The notes under the pieces: model-generated
What the model was told of the DNA's origin: nothing
The model's input: only the letters and a program-made list of their open reading frames with translations
Database searches by the model: none
NCBI RefSeq assembly: GCF_900109705.1
Contig: NZ_FOAI01000006.1
Location: 124,001 to 188,000, forward strand
DNA length: 64,000 nt
Direction of reading: 5' to 3'
DNA from: Roseivivax marinus
GTDB taxonomy: Bacteria > Pseudomonadota > Alphaproteobacteria > Rhodobacterales > Rhodobacteraceae
Shown: one piece after another, positions 45,049 through 54,789 of the stretch
Layout of the letters: each line of letters opens with the position of its first letter
How positions within the stretch are numbered: the first letter of the stretch is position 1
Translations under genes and position numbers: made by a program

Positions 45049-46623
45049 TTACGATTTCTGGAACATGGCGAGCATTCGCCGTGTCACGAGGAAGCCCCCG
45101 AAGATGTTGATCCCGGCCATGAACACCGACAGCGCCGCCAGCAGGATCACGAGGAACGACCCCGATCCGATCTGCATGAGCGCGCCGAGGATGATGATCG
45201 ACGAGATCGCGTTGGTCACCGCCATGAGCGGCGTGTGCAGGCTGTGCGCGACGCCCCAGATCACCTGGAAGCCGACGAAGCAGGCCAGCACGAAGACGAT
45301 GAAGTGCTGCAGGAAGCTGGCCGGGGCGATCATGCCCACGAGCAGCATCAGCACCGCGCCGACGGCGAGCAGCGTGACCTGTTGCTTGGTCTGCTGCTTG
45401 AAAGCGGCCATTTCCTCGGCGCGCTTCTCCTCCGCCGTCTTCTCCTTTTCCTTCGGCTTGGGCTTTTGCGCCGCGATCGCCTTGGTCTTGGGCGGCGGCG
45501 GCGGGAAGGTGACCTCTCCGGCATGCGCGATGGTCGCGCCGCGGATCACGTCGTCCTCCATGTCGTGATCGACCTTGCCGTCCTTCTTGGGCGTCAGGTC
45601 GGTCATCAGGTGACGGATGTTCGTCGCGTAGAGCGTCGAGGACTGCGTGGCCATCCGGCTGGGGAAGTCGGTGTAGCCGACGATCGTCACGCCGTTGTCG
45701 GTGACGATCTTCTCGTCCTTGACGGTCATCTTGCAGTTGCCGCCACGCTCGGCGGCAAGATCGACGATCACCGATCCCGGCTTCATGGCCTTAACCATGT
45801 CCTCGGTCCACAGCTCGGGCGCTTCCCGGTTCGGGATCAGGGCCGTGGTGATGACGATGTCGATGTCGGGTGCAAGCTCGCGGAACTTGGCCAGCTGCGC
45901 CTCGCGGAACTCGGGACTCGACGGCTTGGCGTAGCCGCCGGATTCCGAACCGTCTTCCTGCTCTTCCTCGAAGTCGAGGTAGACGAACTCGGCGCCCATG
46001 CTCTCGACCTGCTCGGCCACTTCGGGCCGCACGTCGAAGGCGTAGGTGATCGCGCCCAGCGAGGTGGACGTCCCGATGGCGGCGAGGCCCGCGACGCCCG
46101 CGCCGACGACCAGCACCTTGGCCGGGGGCACCTTGCCCGCCGCGGTGACCTGGCCGGTGAAGAACCGGCCGAAGTTGTTGCCCGCCTCGATGACCGCGCG
46201 GTAGCCCGCGATATTGGCCATCGACGACAGCGCGTCCATCTTCTGCGCGCGGCTGATGCGCGGGATCATGTCCATCGCGATGACGCTCGCGCCCTTGTCG
46301 GCGGCGAGCTTCATCAGTTCTTCGTTCGAACCCGGATAGAAGTGCGAGATCAGCGTCTTGGAGCTGTCGAGGTGGTTGAGTTCCTCTTCCGTGGGCGGCC
46401 GCACCTTGGCGATGATATCCGCCCCGCTCCAGAGCGCGTCGGCACCGTCCACGACCTCGACGCCCGCCTCTCGGTAGGCATCGTCGAGGGAGCCGGCCTT
46501 TTCGCCGGCACCGGCCTCGACCAGGCATTCGTGACCCAGTTTCTGCAGCATCCGCGCCGAGTCGGGCGTCATCGCCACCCGGTTCTCGCCCGGAAGGATT
46601 TCCTTTGGCGTCCCTATCTTCAC
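45049..46623 (-). CDS. pntA: NAD(P) transhydrogenase, alpha subunit
   Basis: 524 residues from a GTG start with GAGAGGGA upstream. Domain I resembles alanine dehydrogenase and binds NAD(H): [14 protein letters not shown] followed by F-D-V-R. The last 120 residues form about four membrane helices after a Lys/Glu-rich linker (K-P-K-P-K-E-K-E-K). It is a one-piece PntA as in E. coli, not the split PntAA/PntAB found in some alphaproteobacteria. A 13-bp leader hairpin at 46653 lies 29 bp before the start. Confidence 0.96.
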   Translation of the reverse strand: MKIGTPKEILPGENRVAMTPDSARMLQKLGHECLVEAGAGEKAGSLDDAYREAGVEVVDGADALWSGADIIAKVRPPTEEELNHLDSSKTLISHFYPGSNEELMKLAADKGASVIAMDMIPRISRAQKMDALSSMANIAGYRAVIEAGNNFGRFFTGQVTAAGKVPPAKVLVVGAGVAGLAAIGTSTSLGAITYAFDVRPEVAEQVESMGAEFVYLDFEEEQEDGSESGGYAKPSSPEFREAQLAKFRELAPDIDIVITTALIPNREAPELWTEDMVKAMKPGSVIVDLAAERGGNCKMTVKDEKIVTDNGVTIVGYTDFPSRMATQSSTLYATNIRHLMTDLTPKKDGKVDHDMEDDVIRGATIAHAGEVTFPPPPPKTKAIAAQKPKPKEKEKTAEEKRAEEMAAFKQQTKQQVTLLAVGAVLMLLVGMIAPASFLQHFIVFVLACFVGFQVIWGVAHSLHTPLMAVTNAISSIIILGALMQIGSGSFLVILLAALSVFMAGINIFGGFLVTRRMLAMFQKS

Positions 46624-46652
46624 GAGATTGGTTCCCTCTCCGTCAGACGTGA

Positions 46653-46682
46653 CGACATGGCGGCCGGAGGGCCGCCATGTCG
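46653..46682 (-). promoter_or_regulatory. Strong 13-bp hairpin upstream of pntA
   Basis: CGACATGGCGGCC and GGCCGCCATGTCG pair perfectly around a 4-base loop. It is placed between the ICMT-like gene and pntA on the same strand, with no T-run. It could end the upstream transcript or act in the 5' leader of pntA. Confidence 0.55.
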
Positions 46683-46727
46683 GAATTCACCTTGTTTGCC
46701 GGGTTTAGAGCATAGCGGCCGGACGAG

Positions 46728-47210
46728 TTAAAGCCACCTACCCGTTCGTTGCGTGTAGGCATCGAAGCCGGCAAGAAACTTGCCACTCATTCGGGCTTCT
46801 TCAGGTCGTACGAAGCGGCGGTCGAGGATCCACCAGAGTATCGGAACGAGCGCCAGACCGAGCGGCGCATTCCAGGCCAGCGACAGCCCGCCGAGGATCA
46901 TCAGGTCGGCGAGGTAAATCGGATTGCGCGAGCGCGCGTAGATGCCGGTGGTGACCAGCTCGGCGGGAACGTGGTGCGGCACGACCGTGGTGCGGTGGCG
47001 GGCGAACTCGCGCACTGCCAGCGCGACGAGGACCAGGGCCGCAACCGCCACGAGGCCGCCCGCGGCGAGGCCGAAAGCGCCGAGGTCCGGACCGATCCCG
47101 CGCAAGTGCCAGGACCCGACAAGCGCCGCCGCCAGCCAGACCGGCGGGAGATCGATCCAGCCAAGGCCGCGTGGCCCCTGCGGCCCGTGTTCTTTCTGCT
47201 GTCCCGCCAT
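46728..47210 (-). CDS. Isoprenylcysteine carboxyl methyltransferase-family membrane protein
   Basis: 160 residues with about four hydrophobic stretches. The block T-G-I-Y-A-R-S-R-N-P-I-Y-L-A and the later R-R-F-V-R-P-E-E-A are the SAM-binding signature of the ICMT/PEMT superfamily. In bacteria the substrate is unknown and may be a lipid or small molecule. It is probably separate from pntAB, with the hairpin between them. Confidence 0.85.
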   Translation of the reverse strand: MAGQQKEHGPQGPRGLGWIDLPPVWLAAALVGSWHLRGIGPDLGAFGLAAGGLVAVAALVLVALAVREFARHRTTVVPHHVPAELVTTGIYARSRNPIYLADLMILGGLSLAWNAPLGLALVPILWWILDRRFVRPEEARMSGKFLAGFDAYTQRTGRWL

Positions 47211-47421
47211 CGCAATCCCCCTCTCGCCGTCCGTCGCACGGCCCCCAGCCTGCCTGGCGGGCGCTGGCCCGTCCGTGACGCCGAAACACGCCGCGAAAGG
47301 ACCCGGAACGTGCCTTGGTTACGGCCTCGTTTACCATCTTTTCGCCGCCGGGCGACGCTATTCCGACACGGAACCGCGCGCCCGCTCGTCCGGCCGCGTC
47401 GCCCCGAGAAGAGAGCACCGG

Positions 47422-50403
47422 ATGCCGACCTACACGTTGCGCTTCTATGCCTTCCAGCCGACGAACCTGATGGGGGCGTCGGGCTCGAGTTTCGTCTGGA
47501 CCGGTCCGGCGGACTACAACGGCATTGCGACGATCACCGACAACGAGGCCGGCGCGGGCGGCCTGACGCTCGACGACGACAGCGCCGGGGGCGAGACCGC
47601 GACCGCCTCGGTCAGCGTGCCCGGGGGCACCTCGACCTCGACCACCGTCGATGCCGAGATCGTCTGGACCCTGCGCGACACCGTGACCGGACGCGAGTTC
47701 CAGGTCGCACAGTTCGACGTGGAGAGCGGCGGCGCGACGGGCCAGTACACACTCTCCGAGGCGCCGCTGATCCAGGGGCGCACCTACCAGGTGGTGCAGC
47801 GGGACACGAACCCGGACGTGAACGCGGGATCGCCCGTTTTCACCTATGCCGACTACGCCGAGCCCGATGGCATCGTCGACGGCACCTCCGGCGCCGACCG
47901 CATCGATCCGGACTATCTCGATCCGGCCTACGAGCAGACCGACGACTCCGCCGACGCGCCGGGCGACAGCGTCGAGGCGGGGGCCGGCAACGACACAGTC
48001 TACGGCGGCCGCGGCTCCGATACGTTGCTTGGCCAGGCCGGCGACGACGTGATCTACGGCGATTACGGCGGCACCGCCCCGCGCGACGTGGACGGCACAC
48101 TGCGCTGGACCGACCAGGGCGGCGACGGGACCGACCTCTCGGCCGGGTTCACCCAGGATACCGGCGCCATCGACGTGACCCTCGGCTTCGAGGACACCGG
48201 CGACAACGTTCCCACCTTCCTCGTGGACACCGCGCGGCCGCAATACGTAGCCCCCGGAGAGGACTTCGCGTCCAACTCCTCGTTGTTCCTCTTCGGCCAG
48301 GGCAACGGTCCGACCTCGACCACAACCATGAGCTTCGCCGCATCCGACGGCGCCGACGTGGCGGACGAGGTCACCGACGTCTCGTTCCGCATCAACGACA
48401 TCGACTGGGGCAGCGGGAACCACACCGACGTGGTCACCGTCACCGCCTTCGACGCGGCCGGCAACCCGGTGGCGGTCACGCTGACCCCATCGGGCGGCGA
48501 CACGGTGTCGGGCAGCACGATCACGGCAAACGAGGTCGCCGATAACCAGGACCAGGCCGGCGGTTCGGTCCTCGTCGAGATCGCGGGCCCGGTCTCGAGC
48601 ATCTCGATCACCTATGCCAACCAGCAATCCGGCACCCAGGGCATCTGGCTGACCGACGTGAACTTCACCGCGCAGACCCTCGGCGCGGGGGACGACTCGA
48701 TCGTCGGCGGCGCGGGAAACGACCGGCTCTACGGCGAGGCCGGCAACGACACGCTGTCTGGCGGTGGCGACAACGACCTGCTCGACGGCGGGTCCGGCAG
48801 CGACTTCATGGACGGCGGGGCGGGCAACGACACGCTTCTCGGCGGCGGTGGCGCCGATACCGTCGCGGGCGGCACCGGCATCGACTGGCTGGACTACGGC
48901 AGTTCGGCCGCGCCTGTCTCGGTCGACCTCGGCGCAGGAACGGCCTCGGGCGGAGACGCCACCGGCGACGTGCTGGCCGGCGGCATCGAAAACCTTGCGG
49001 GCAGCGCGGGCGGCGACGCGCTGACCGGCGACGCAGGCGCCAACACCATCCTGGGGCGCGGCGGCGACGACACGATCGCGGGCGGCGGCGGGGCGGATTC
49101 CCTCGACGGCGGCGACGGGGCCGACAGCCTTCTGGGCGGCGCCGGGAATGACACCCTGCGTGGCGGCGCCGGCAACGACACCCTCGAGGGCGGCGCGGGC
49201 GCCGACATGCTCGACGCCGCATCGGGCATGGATTTCGTCAGTTACGCGGGCTCCGGCAGCGCGGTGCGGGTGGACCTGTCCAACAACACCTTCTCCGGCG
49301 GCGACGCCGAGGGCGACGTCAGCTGGGGTGGCCTCGACGGCATCATCGGCTCGGATTACGACGACGTGCTCACCGGCTACGACGCGCAGGGGCCGGACTG
49401 GACCAACGTCATCTACGGTGGCTCCGGCGACGACACCATCGACGGGCGCGGCGGAGACGACAGCCTCTACGGCGGCGTCGGCGCGGATTCGGTTATCGGC
49501 GGCACCGGCGCGGACTACATGGAGGGCGGTGCCGGCGACGACACGTTCGAGGTCGGCCGCGACGACACCGTCTCGGGCGGCGCGGGCGACGACCTCTACC
49601 GGTTGGTGGACCTCGGCGAGGGCGGCGGCGGCACGATCACCATCGACGGCGGGACGCTCGACCAGGCCAAGGGCGACCGGCTCGACCTCGCTGGGCTGGC
49701 CGACCGGGGCACGCTCACGCGGACCGAAACGGGCGGTGGCGAGTATTCCGGCTCGGTCACCATGTACGACGGCACGGTCGTCACCTTCTCGAACATCGAC
49801 GACATCATCTGCTTCGTGCCCGGAACGCTGATCCTGACCGAGACCGGCCCCCGCCCGATCGAGACGCTTCGCCCCGGCGACCGGATCGTGACCAGGGACG
49901 CCGGGCCGCTGCCCTTGCGCTGGGTCGGCGCAAGCCGGGTCGGAGGCTTCGGTGACTTTGCTCCCGTGACGGTACCGGCGGGCGTCCTGCCGGGCCAGCG
50001 CCGGGCGCTGACCGTGTCGCCGCGGCACCGGCTGCTGGTCGCCGACTGGCGGGCAGGCATGTATTTCGCCGCGCCAGAGGTCTTCGTCACCGCCAGCCAT
50101 CTCGACGATGCCGCGGGCATCTTCCGCGCCCCCACGGCCGAGGTGACCTACATCCACCTGCTGCTCGACGCCCATCACGTGATCTATGCCGAGGGCGCCG
50201 CGACCGAGAGCTTTCATCCCGGGCCGGTGGGACTCGCCGCGCTTTCGGACAGCGCCCGGGCCTCGCTCTTCGAGGCGGTGCCGACGCTACGGACCGGGGC
50301 CGAGAGCTACGGCCCCCTCGCCCGGATGGCAGTGAAGCGCCGCGAGGCCGCGCTGATCCGCCCGGCGCTGACGGCTGCGCCGTCGTCCGCCGCGGCGGCC
50401 TGA
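47422..50403 (+). CDS. RTX calcium-binding protein with C-terminal Hint_2 domain
   Basis: 993 residues. There is no signal peptide; RTX proteins leave by type I secretion. The N-terminal domain (1-160, Y-T-L-R-F-Y-A-F-Q-P-T-N-L) is unrecognised. A first short RTX block lies at about 182-216, a beta-rich domain at about 220-410, then many G-G-x-G-x-D-x-L repeats between about 420 and 715. At C797 a Hint_2 domain starts (C-F-V-P-G-T-L-I-L-T, then G-D-R-I-V-T-R-D, V-S-P-R-H-R-L-L-V). Hint domains are related to Hedgehog and inteins and may self-cleave at that cysteine. No ABC exporter or membrane-fusion gene is beside it. Many upstream codons are in frame, but this ATG follows GAAGAGAG. Confidence 0.88.
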   Translation: MPTYTLRFYAFQPTNLMGASGSSFVWTGPADYNGIATITDNEAGAGGLTLDDDSAGGETATASVSVPGGTSTSTTVDAEIVWTLRDTVTGREFQVAQFDVESGGATGQYTLSEAPLIQGRTYQVVQRDTNPDVNAGSPVFTYADYAEPDGIVDGTSGADRIDPDYLDPAYEQTDDSADAPGDSVEAGAGNDTVYGGRGSDTLLGQAGDDVIYGDYGGTAPRDVDGTLRWTDQGGDGTDLSAGFTQDTGAIDVTLGFEDTGDNVPTFLVDTARPQYVAPGEDFASNSSLFLFGQGNGPTSTTTMSFAASDGADVADEVTDVSFRINDIDWGSGNHTDVVTVTAFDAAGNPVAVTLTPSGGDTVSGSTITANEVADNQDQAGGSVLVEIAGPVSSISITYANQQSGTQGIWLTDVNFTAQTLGAGDDSIVGGAGNDRLYGEAGNDTLSGGGDNDLLDGGSGSDFMDGGAGNDTLLGGGGADTVAGGTGIDWLDYGSSAAPVSVDLGAGTASGGDATGDVLAGGIENLAGSAGGDALTGDAGANTILGRGGDDTIAGGGGADSLDGGDGADSLLGGAGNDTLRGGAGNDTLEGGAGADMLDAASGMDFVSYAGSGSAVRVDLSNNTFSGGDAEGDVSWGGLDGIIGSDYDDVLTGYDAQGPDWTNVIYGGSGDDTIDGRGGDDSLYGGVGADSVIGGTGADYMEGGAGDDTFEVGRDDTVSGGAGDDLYRLVDLGEGGGGTITIDGGTLDQAKGDRLDLAGLADRGTLTRTETGGGEYSGSVTMYDGTVVTFSNIDDIICFVPGTLILTETGPRPIETLRPGDRIVTRDAGPLPLRWVGASRVGGFGDFAPVTVPAGVLPGQRRALTVSPRHRLLVADWRAGMYFAAPEVFVTASHLDDAAGIFRAPTAEVTYIHLLLDAHHVIYAEGAATESFHPGPVGLAALSDSARASLFEAVPTLRTGAESYGPLARMAVKRREAALIRPALTAAPSSAAAA

Positions 50404-50423
50404 CGGGCCGCGCGCTCCCGGCT

Positions 50424-51203
50424 TCAGGCGGTCTTGCGATCCGGCGTGGCCACGTGCCCGCGCGACCACGCCCGCGCGGCATCGCCGAAGGCCGCGAAGA
50501 GCGGGCGCGATACCGGGTCCTCGGCGGCGCGGTATTCCGGATGCCATTGCACGGCCAAAGCGTAGCCCGGCGCGCCGTCGACGTAGATCGCCTCGGGCGT
50601 GCCGTCATCGGCGGTGCCGTCGATCACGATGCGCTTCCCGGCGGCCTTGATCCCCTGCCCGTGCAGCGTGTTGGTCATGACCTGACGGCTGCCCATGAGC
50701 CGGTGGAACGGGCCGCCCTCGGTGAAGTTCACCGCGTGGCGCAGCGCGAACTTCTCCTCGATGGTGCCATCGGGGGGCATCCGGTGGTTCATGCGTCCCG
50801 GCAGGTCCCGGATCTCGGGATAGAGCGTGCCGCCCATCGCCACGTTCAGCTCCTGGAAGCCGCGGCAGACGCCCAGCACCGGCTGCCCGCGCTCGATGCA
50901 GGCACGGATCAAAGGCAGGACCACGCCGTCGCGGCCCCGGTCGAAGGCGCCGTGGGCCTCGGTCGGCTCCTCACCGTACTCCTCCGGGTGCACGTTCGGC
51001 CGCCCGCCTGGCAGCAGGAAGCCGTCGCAGGTGTCCAGCAGGTCCGCGAGGTCGACATGGGTCGGATCGGCAGGCACCAGGAGAGGCAGCCCGTCCGAAA
51101 CCTCGGCCACCGCCTGCTGCAGCATCGTGCCGCTGGCGTGGGCGGGGTACTGGTCGTTGATCAGGTGCGAGTTGGTGACGATGCCGATGACCGGGCGGGC
51201 CAT
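50424..51203 (-). CDS. Gamma-glutamyl-gamma-aminobutyrate hydrolase family (PuuD-like)
   Basis: 259 residues from the ATG at 51203. It is a class I glutamine-amidotransferase fold enzyme with the nucleophile C113 in G-V-C-R-G-F-Q-E and the His-Glu pair in Q-W-H-P-E-Y. In the putrescine pathway such enzymes free GABA from its glutamyl conjugate. No puuA, puuB or puuC homologue is adjacent, so the substrate is uncertain. It faces the RTX gene tail to tail with a 20-bp gap. Confidence 0.9.
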   Translation of the reverse strand: MARPVIGIVTNSHLINDQYPAHASGTMLQQAVAEVSDGLPLLVPADPTHVDLADLLDTCDGFLLPGGRPNVHPEEYGEEPTEAHGAFDRGRDGVVLPLIRACIERGQPVLGVCRGFQELNVAMGGTLYPEIRDLPGRMNHRMPPDGTIEEKFALRHAVNFTEGGPFHRLMGSRQVMTNTLHGQGIKAAGKRIVIDGTADDGTPEAIYVDGAPGYALAVQWHPEYRAAEDPVSRPLFAAFGDAARAWSRGHVATPDRKTA

Positions 51204-51280
51204 GTCTGCCTCTTGGATCAGGGACGGGTGAAAGCGCGTTCCACTCGATATAGGCCGCAAGGCCTCCCTGATAAAGCGGA

Positions 51281-51709
51281 TCAGTCCTCGGCGGAAAGTC
51301 CCGCGGCCTCGATGCCCGCTTTCGCGGCAGCCGCATCGTTCTCCGAGGCATCCCCGCTCACGCCGACCGCGCCCATGGTCCGGCCCTTGGAATCCTTGAC
51401 CAGAACGCCACCCGGCACCGGGATCATCCCGCCACCCAGCGCGCCGTTCGCGCAGGCCACGAAGTAGGCCTGTGCCTCAGCGCGCGCCATCTGTGCAGAG
51501 CCTGGCATCCCCAGCATCACCGCGCCATAGGCCTTGCCCCGGGCGATCTCGTAGCGGCCGGGGCTCGCGCCGTCCTCGCGCTCGAAGGCGATGAGGTTGC
51601 CGCCCGAATCCAGCACCGCCACTGCCATGGGCTTGAACTCGGCGCCGCGCGCGTGCTCCAGCGCCTTGCGGATCATCGTGCGGGCCCGTCTCAGCGAAAT
51701 CTCGGCCAT
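51281..51709 (-). CDS. GlcG/HbpS family protein
   Basis: 142 residues from the ATG at 51709. The family pattern is clear: A-V-A-V-L-D-S-G-G-N-L-I-A-F-E-R-E-D-G, later A-L-G-G-G-M-I-P-V-P-G-G-V-L and G-A-V-G-V-S-G-D-A-S-E-N-D. Members bind haem or cofactors, or accompany glycolate and propanediol enzymes. It lies downstream of malate synthase G on the same strand, recalling the glc operon where glcG sits beside glcB, but glcDEF are absent here. Confidence 0.85.
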   Translation of the reverse strand: MAEISLRRARTMIRKALEHARGAEFKPMAVAVLDSGGNLIAFEREDGASPGRYEIARGKAYGAVMLGMPGSAQMARAEAQAYFVACANGALGGGMIPVPGGVLVKDSKGRTMGAVGVSGDASENDAAAAKAGIEAAGLSAED

Positions 51710-51769
51710 GTCGGCTCCCTTCCTGTTTCTTCCAAGTGATATCCTGGGCCGGCCGCGCGGATAATGCGC

Positions 51770-51825
51770 GCCCCGCCCGTCTTCTTCTCGTTCCAAGTAC
51801 TCCGTGGTCCGGGGCAGAGCCCCGG
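51770..51825 (+). repeat. Intergenic repeat copy 4
   Basis: CCCGTCTTCTTCTCG, CCAAGTACTCCGTGG, then a perfect 7-bp hairpin CCGGGGC-AGA-GCCCCGG (51809-51825). It has the same AGA loop as copy 3. It lies just after the glcB stop on the opposite strand reading. Confidence 0.6.
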
Positions 51826-51843
51826 TTCGCCGGTCTCATCCGC

Positions 51844-53988
51844 TTACGCCATCGCCTTCAGCTCGAGGCGCCGGCGATGCAGGACCGGCTCGGTGTAGCC
51901 CGAGGGCTGCTCGCGGCCCTGGAAGATCAGGTCGCAGGCCGCCTGGAAGGCGATCCCGTCGAAGCCCGGCGCCATCGGCCGGTAGGACGGATCGGCCGCG
52001 TTCTGGCGGTCCACCACCTCGGCCATCCGGCGCAGGATGGTCATGACCTCCTCGCGCTCCACCACGCCGTGATGCAGCCAGTTGGCGACGTGCTGGGCCG
52101 AGATGCGGCAGGTCGCGCGGTCCTCCATGAGGCCCACGTCGTTGATATCGGGCACCTTCGAGCACCCGACGCCGTGGTCGATCCAGCGCACCACGTAGCC
52201 GAGGATGCCCTGCGCGTTGTTCTCCACCTCGCGGGCGATCTGCTCGGGCGACCACTTGCGGAAGGACGCGAGCGGAATGTCGAGAAGCGCGTCCACGTGC
52301 GCCCGCCGGCCGCCGTCGCGCAACTTCTCCTGCACGCCCAGCACGTCCACGCGGTGGTAATGCAGTGCGTGAAGCGTGGCGGCGGTGGGCGACGGCACCC
52401 AGGCACAGTTGGCGCCTGCCTTGGGGTGGCCGATCTTGGCCTCGAGCATCGCCGCCATCAGGTCCGGCATGGCCCACATGCCCTTGCCGATCTGCGCCTT
52501 GCCCGAGAGCCCGCATTCGAGGCCGATGTCCACGTTGCGGTTCTCGTAGGCGGTGATCCAGCCCTTGTCCTTGATGAAGCCCTTGCGGCTGAAGGGTCCC
52601 GCCTCCATCGAGGTGTGGATCTCGTCGCCGGTGCGGTCGAGGAAACCGGTGTTGATGAAGGCGCAGCGGTGCTTCGCGGCCCGGATGCACTCCTTGAGGT
52701 TCACCGAGGTACGGCGCTCCTCGTCCATGATGCCGAGCTTCACGGTGTAGCGCGGCAGGCCCAGCGCTTCCTCGACGCGGGTGAAGGTCTCGTCGGCGAA
52801 GGCGACCTCGGCCGGCCCGTGCATCTTGGGCTTCACCACGTAGACCGACCCTTCGGTCGAGTTGCCGCCAGCCCGCGACAGGTCGTGGCGCGCGATCAGC
52901 GTGGTGACCATCGCGTCCATCAGCCCCTCGAAGATCTCCGAGCCGTCGTTCAGCAGGATCGCGGGGTTGGTCATGAGGTGGCCGACATTGCGCACCAGCA
53001 TCAGGGCGCGGCCCTTCACGGTCACGGTCCCCTGCCCGTCCGGCGCGGTGAAGGCCGGATCGGGGTTGAGCGCGCGCGTCACGGTGGCGCCGCCCTTCTC
53101 GAAGCGTTCGGTCAGGTCGCCCTTCATCAGGCCCAGCCAGTTGCGGTAGGCCAGCGCCTTGTCCTCGGCGTCGACGCAGGCGACCGAGTCCTCGCAATCC
53201 ATGATCGCCGAGACCGCGCTTTCCAGCCGCACGTCGGCAAGCCCGCACTGATCGCGGGCGCCGATCTGGTGGGTGCGGTCGAAGACCAGTTCCACGTGCA
53301 GACCGTTGTTGCGCAGCAGGATCGCCTCGGGCGCCTTGGGGTGGCCGCGGAAGCCCACGAACTTGTCGGGCTGGGCCAGCGGCATGTCATCGACCAGCAG
53401 CGCGCCGTTCTTCACGTGGTAGCGGCGCGCATCGGCATGGCTGCCGCCGTCGATGGGGAACGCCTCGTCGAGGAACACGCGGGTGCGCGCCACCACCCGG
53501 GCGCCGCGGCCCTTGTCATAGCCGCCCGCCGGCGGCGGCGTGCCCAGCGCATCGGTGCCGTAGAACCCGTCATAGAGAGAGCCCCAGCGCGCATTCGCGG
53601 CGTTCAGGGCATAGCGCGCGTTGGTGATCGGCACCACGAGTTGCGGGCCGGGCACCGTGGCGATCTCGGGATCGACGTTCGAGGTCTCGATCTCGAAGTC
53701 GTCGCCCTCGGGCAGCAGGTAACCGATCTCTTCGAGGAAGGCCTTGTAGGCGGCGTGGTCGTGCGGATGGTCGCGATACGCGGTGTGCCAGTCGTCGATC
53801 TTCGATTGCAGGTCCTCGCGAACCTTCAGCAGTTCGGCGTTGCGCGGCGCGAAGTCATGCGCCAGCGCCGACAGGCCCGACCAGAACGCCTCGGCCTCGA
53901 CACCCGAACCGGGCAGCGCCTCGGTCTCGATGAAGTCGCAGAGGATCTTGTCCACCTGCAATCCGTGGCGGTCGATGCGGTCGGTCAT
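51844..53988 (-). CDS. glcB: Malate synthase G
   Basis: 714 residues, the size of the G isoform (A is about 530). It condenses glyoxylate with acetyl-CoA to malate. Catalytic blocks are visible: [32 protein letters not shown] and F-L-D-R-T-G-D-E-I. The strong ribosome site GAGGAG precedes the ATG. It replenishes the TCA cycle during growth on two-carbon compounds or glycolate. Isocitrate lyase is not in the window. Confidence 0.97.
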   Translation of the reverse strand: MTDRIDRHGLQVDKILCDFIETEALPGSGVEAEAFWSGLSALAHDFAPRNAELLKVREDLQSKIDDWHTAYRDHPHDHAAYKAFLEEIGYLLPEGDDFEIETSNVDPEIATVPGPQLVVPITNARYALNAANARWGSLYDGFYGTDALGTPPPAGGYDKGRGARVVARTRVFLDEAFPIDGGSHADARRYHVKNGALLVDDMPLAQPDKFVGFRGHPKAPEAILLRNNGLHVELVFDRTHQIGARDQCGLADVRLESAVSAIMDCEDSVACVDAEDKALAYRNWLGLMKGDLTERFEKGGATVTRALNPDPAFTAPDGQGTVTVKGRALMLVRNVGHLMTNPAILLNDGSEIFEGLMDAMVTTLIARHDLSRAGGNSTEGSVYVVKPKMHGPAEVAFADETFTRVEEALGLPRYTVKLGIMDEERRTSVNLKECIRAAKHRCAFINTGFLDRTGDEIHTSMEAGPFSRKGFIKDKGWITAYENRNVDIGLECGLSGKAQIGKGMWAMPDLMAAMLEAKIGHPKAGANCAWVPSPTAATLHALHYHRVDVLGVQEKLRDGGRRAHVDALLDIPLASFRKWSPEQIAREVENNAQGILGYVVRWIDHGVGCSKVPDINDVGLMEDRATCRISAQHVANWLHHGVVEREEVMTILRRMAEVVDRQNAADPSYRPMAPGFDGIAFQAACDLIFQGREQPSGYTEPVLHRRRLELKAMA

Positions 53989-54074
53989 GGGCGTCTCCTC
54001 CTTGCCGTGTCGGACTGTGCCGGCGTGGCCGGCATACCGTCGTGCGCAGATGACACGGGTTTCCTATCGGAAAC

Positions 54075-54109
54075 AAGACCCCGGCCGCTGGCAGCGACCG
54101 GGGTCTTTT
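54075..54109 (-). terminator. Intrinsic terminator between the DUF2256 gene and glcB
   Basis: AAGACCCCGG / CCGGGGTCTT with an inner CGCTG/CAGCG stem. T-runs flank it on both strands, so it can work in either direction. It ends the transcript of the two minus-strand genes upstream. Confidence 0.8.
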
Positions 54110-54131
54110 ACCTTTGCACGTCGGAGCGGCA

Positions 54132-54284
54132 TCAATCGGTGGACTTGCGGTTGCGCCTGCATCTCTCGGAGCAGTAACGCACTTCGTCCCAGACCTTCTC
54201 CCACTTCTTGCGCCAGGCGAAGGGCCGCCCGCAGACCGGACAGACCTTGGTGGGCAGGTCAGCTTTCTTGCGGGAGCGGGCCAA
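54132..54284 (-). CDS. DUF2256 zinc-ribbon-like mini-protein
   Basis: 50 residues from a TTG start ([13 protein letters not shown]), chosen because the family begins with a short basic stretch and no ATG or GTG is in frame. Four cysteines C15, C18, C38 and C42 ([15 protein letters not shown] and Y-C-S-E-R-C-R) would bind zinc, the pattern of DUF2256. The function is unknown; it is often near cryptochrome/photolyase-like genes in other bacteria, not here. An intrinsic terminator follows. It lies 11 bp after the acidic membrane protein gene and is probably cotranscribed with it. Confidence 0.8.
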   Translation of the reverse strand: MARSRKKADLPTKVCPVCGRPFAWRKKWEKVWDEVRYCSERCRRNRKSTD

Positions 54285-54295
54285 TCCGGCGGGTC

Positions 54296-54625
54296 TTACT
54301 GGGTGCCGCCGTTCTCGTTTTCTGTCCCGGAGCCGCCGCTTTCGCCTTCGCTATCGGCGCTCACCGACCCGGTGGAATTGCCGCCGGGCTCGTAGGTCTC
54401 CTCCTCGAAGCCTTCGAGCGCCTCTTCGGTCTCCATGCCCTCTTCCACGGTGGGCACGGTGTCGTCTCCGCCGGGCTCACCGGTGTCGTCCTGACCGCTG
54501 ACGACCAGCCAGACGATCAGGCCGAGCAGCAGGATCCCGGCATAGATGATGGACGCGCGAATCCCCAGAAGGGCGGGACGGTGACGCTGTTCTTCCTTCT
54601 CGGTGTTGGTATCGGGTGCGGACAT
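54296..54625 (-). CDS. Acidic single-pass membrane protein
   Basis: 109 residues, unrecognised. A charged N terminus ([10 protein letters not shown]) precedes one membrane helix ([19 protein letters not shown]), and the rest is a disordered acidic tail rich in Glu, Gly and Ser ([12 protein letters not shown]). The orientation predicts the tail outside. It could be a small structural or regulatory membrane protein. Codon use looks native. Confidence 0.6.
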   Translation of the reverse strand: MSAPDTNTEKEEQRHRPALLGIRASIIYAGILLLGLIVWLVVSGQDDTGEPGGDDTVPTVEEGMETEEALEGFEEETYEPGGNSTGSVSADSEGESGGSGTENENGGTQ

Positions 54626-54789
54626 TCTGAAAACCTCTGGTCAGTGCTGGGCCGCGCGGGCGGCGCACACGTTGCGGCGGCGCGGCGGGTTGGCTTAGAC
54701 GGTAGATCAGCCAAAGCGGTCGGCAAGCTGGTCGACCCCCGCTCCCGGCACCATGTCGCCGAGGGCGCGAACCCCGAAGGAGTGCCCCC

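Noticed and set aside
48680-49590. Dense repeated DNA that could look like a CRISPR or satellite array
   Set aside because: The repeats encode the G-G-x-G-x-D units of an RTX protein, vary at the third codon base, and have no spacer structure.
46801-50217. 1138-residue minus-strand open frame across the RTX gene
   Set aside because: Shadow of the RTX coding frame; Val/Ala/Gly-rich repeats mirror the glycine-aspartate codons of the true gene.
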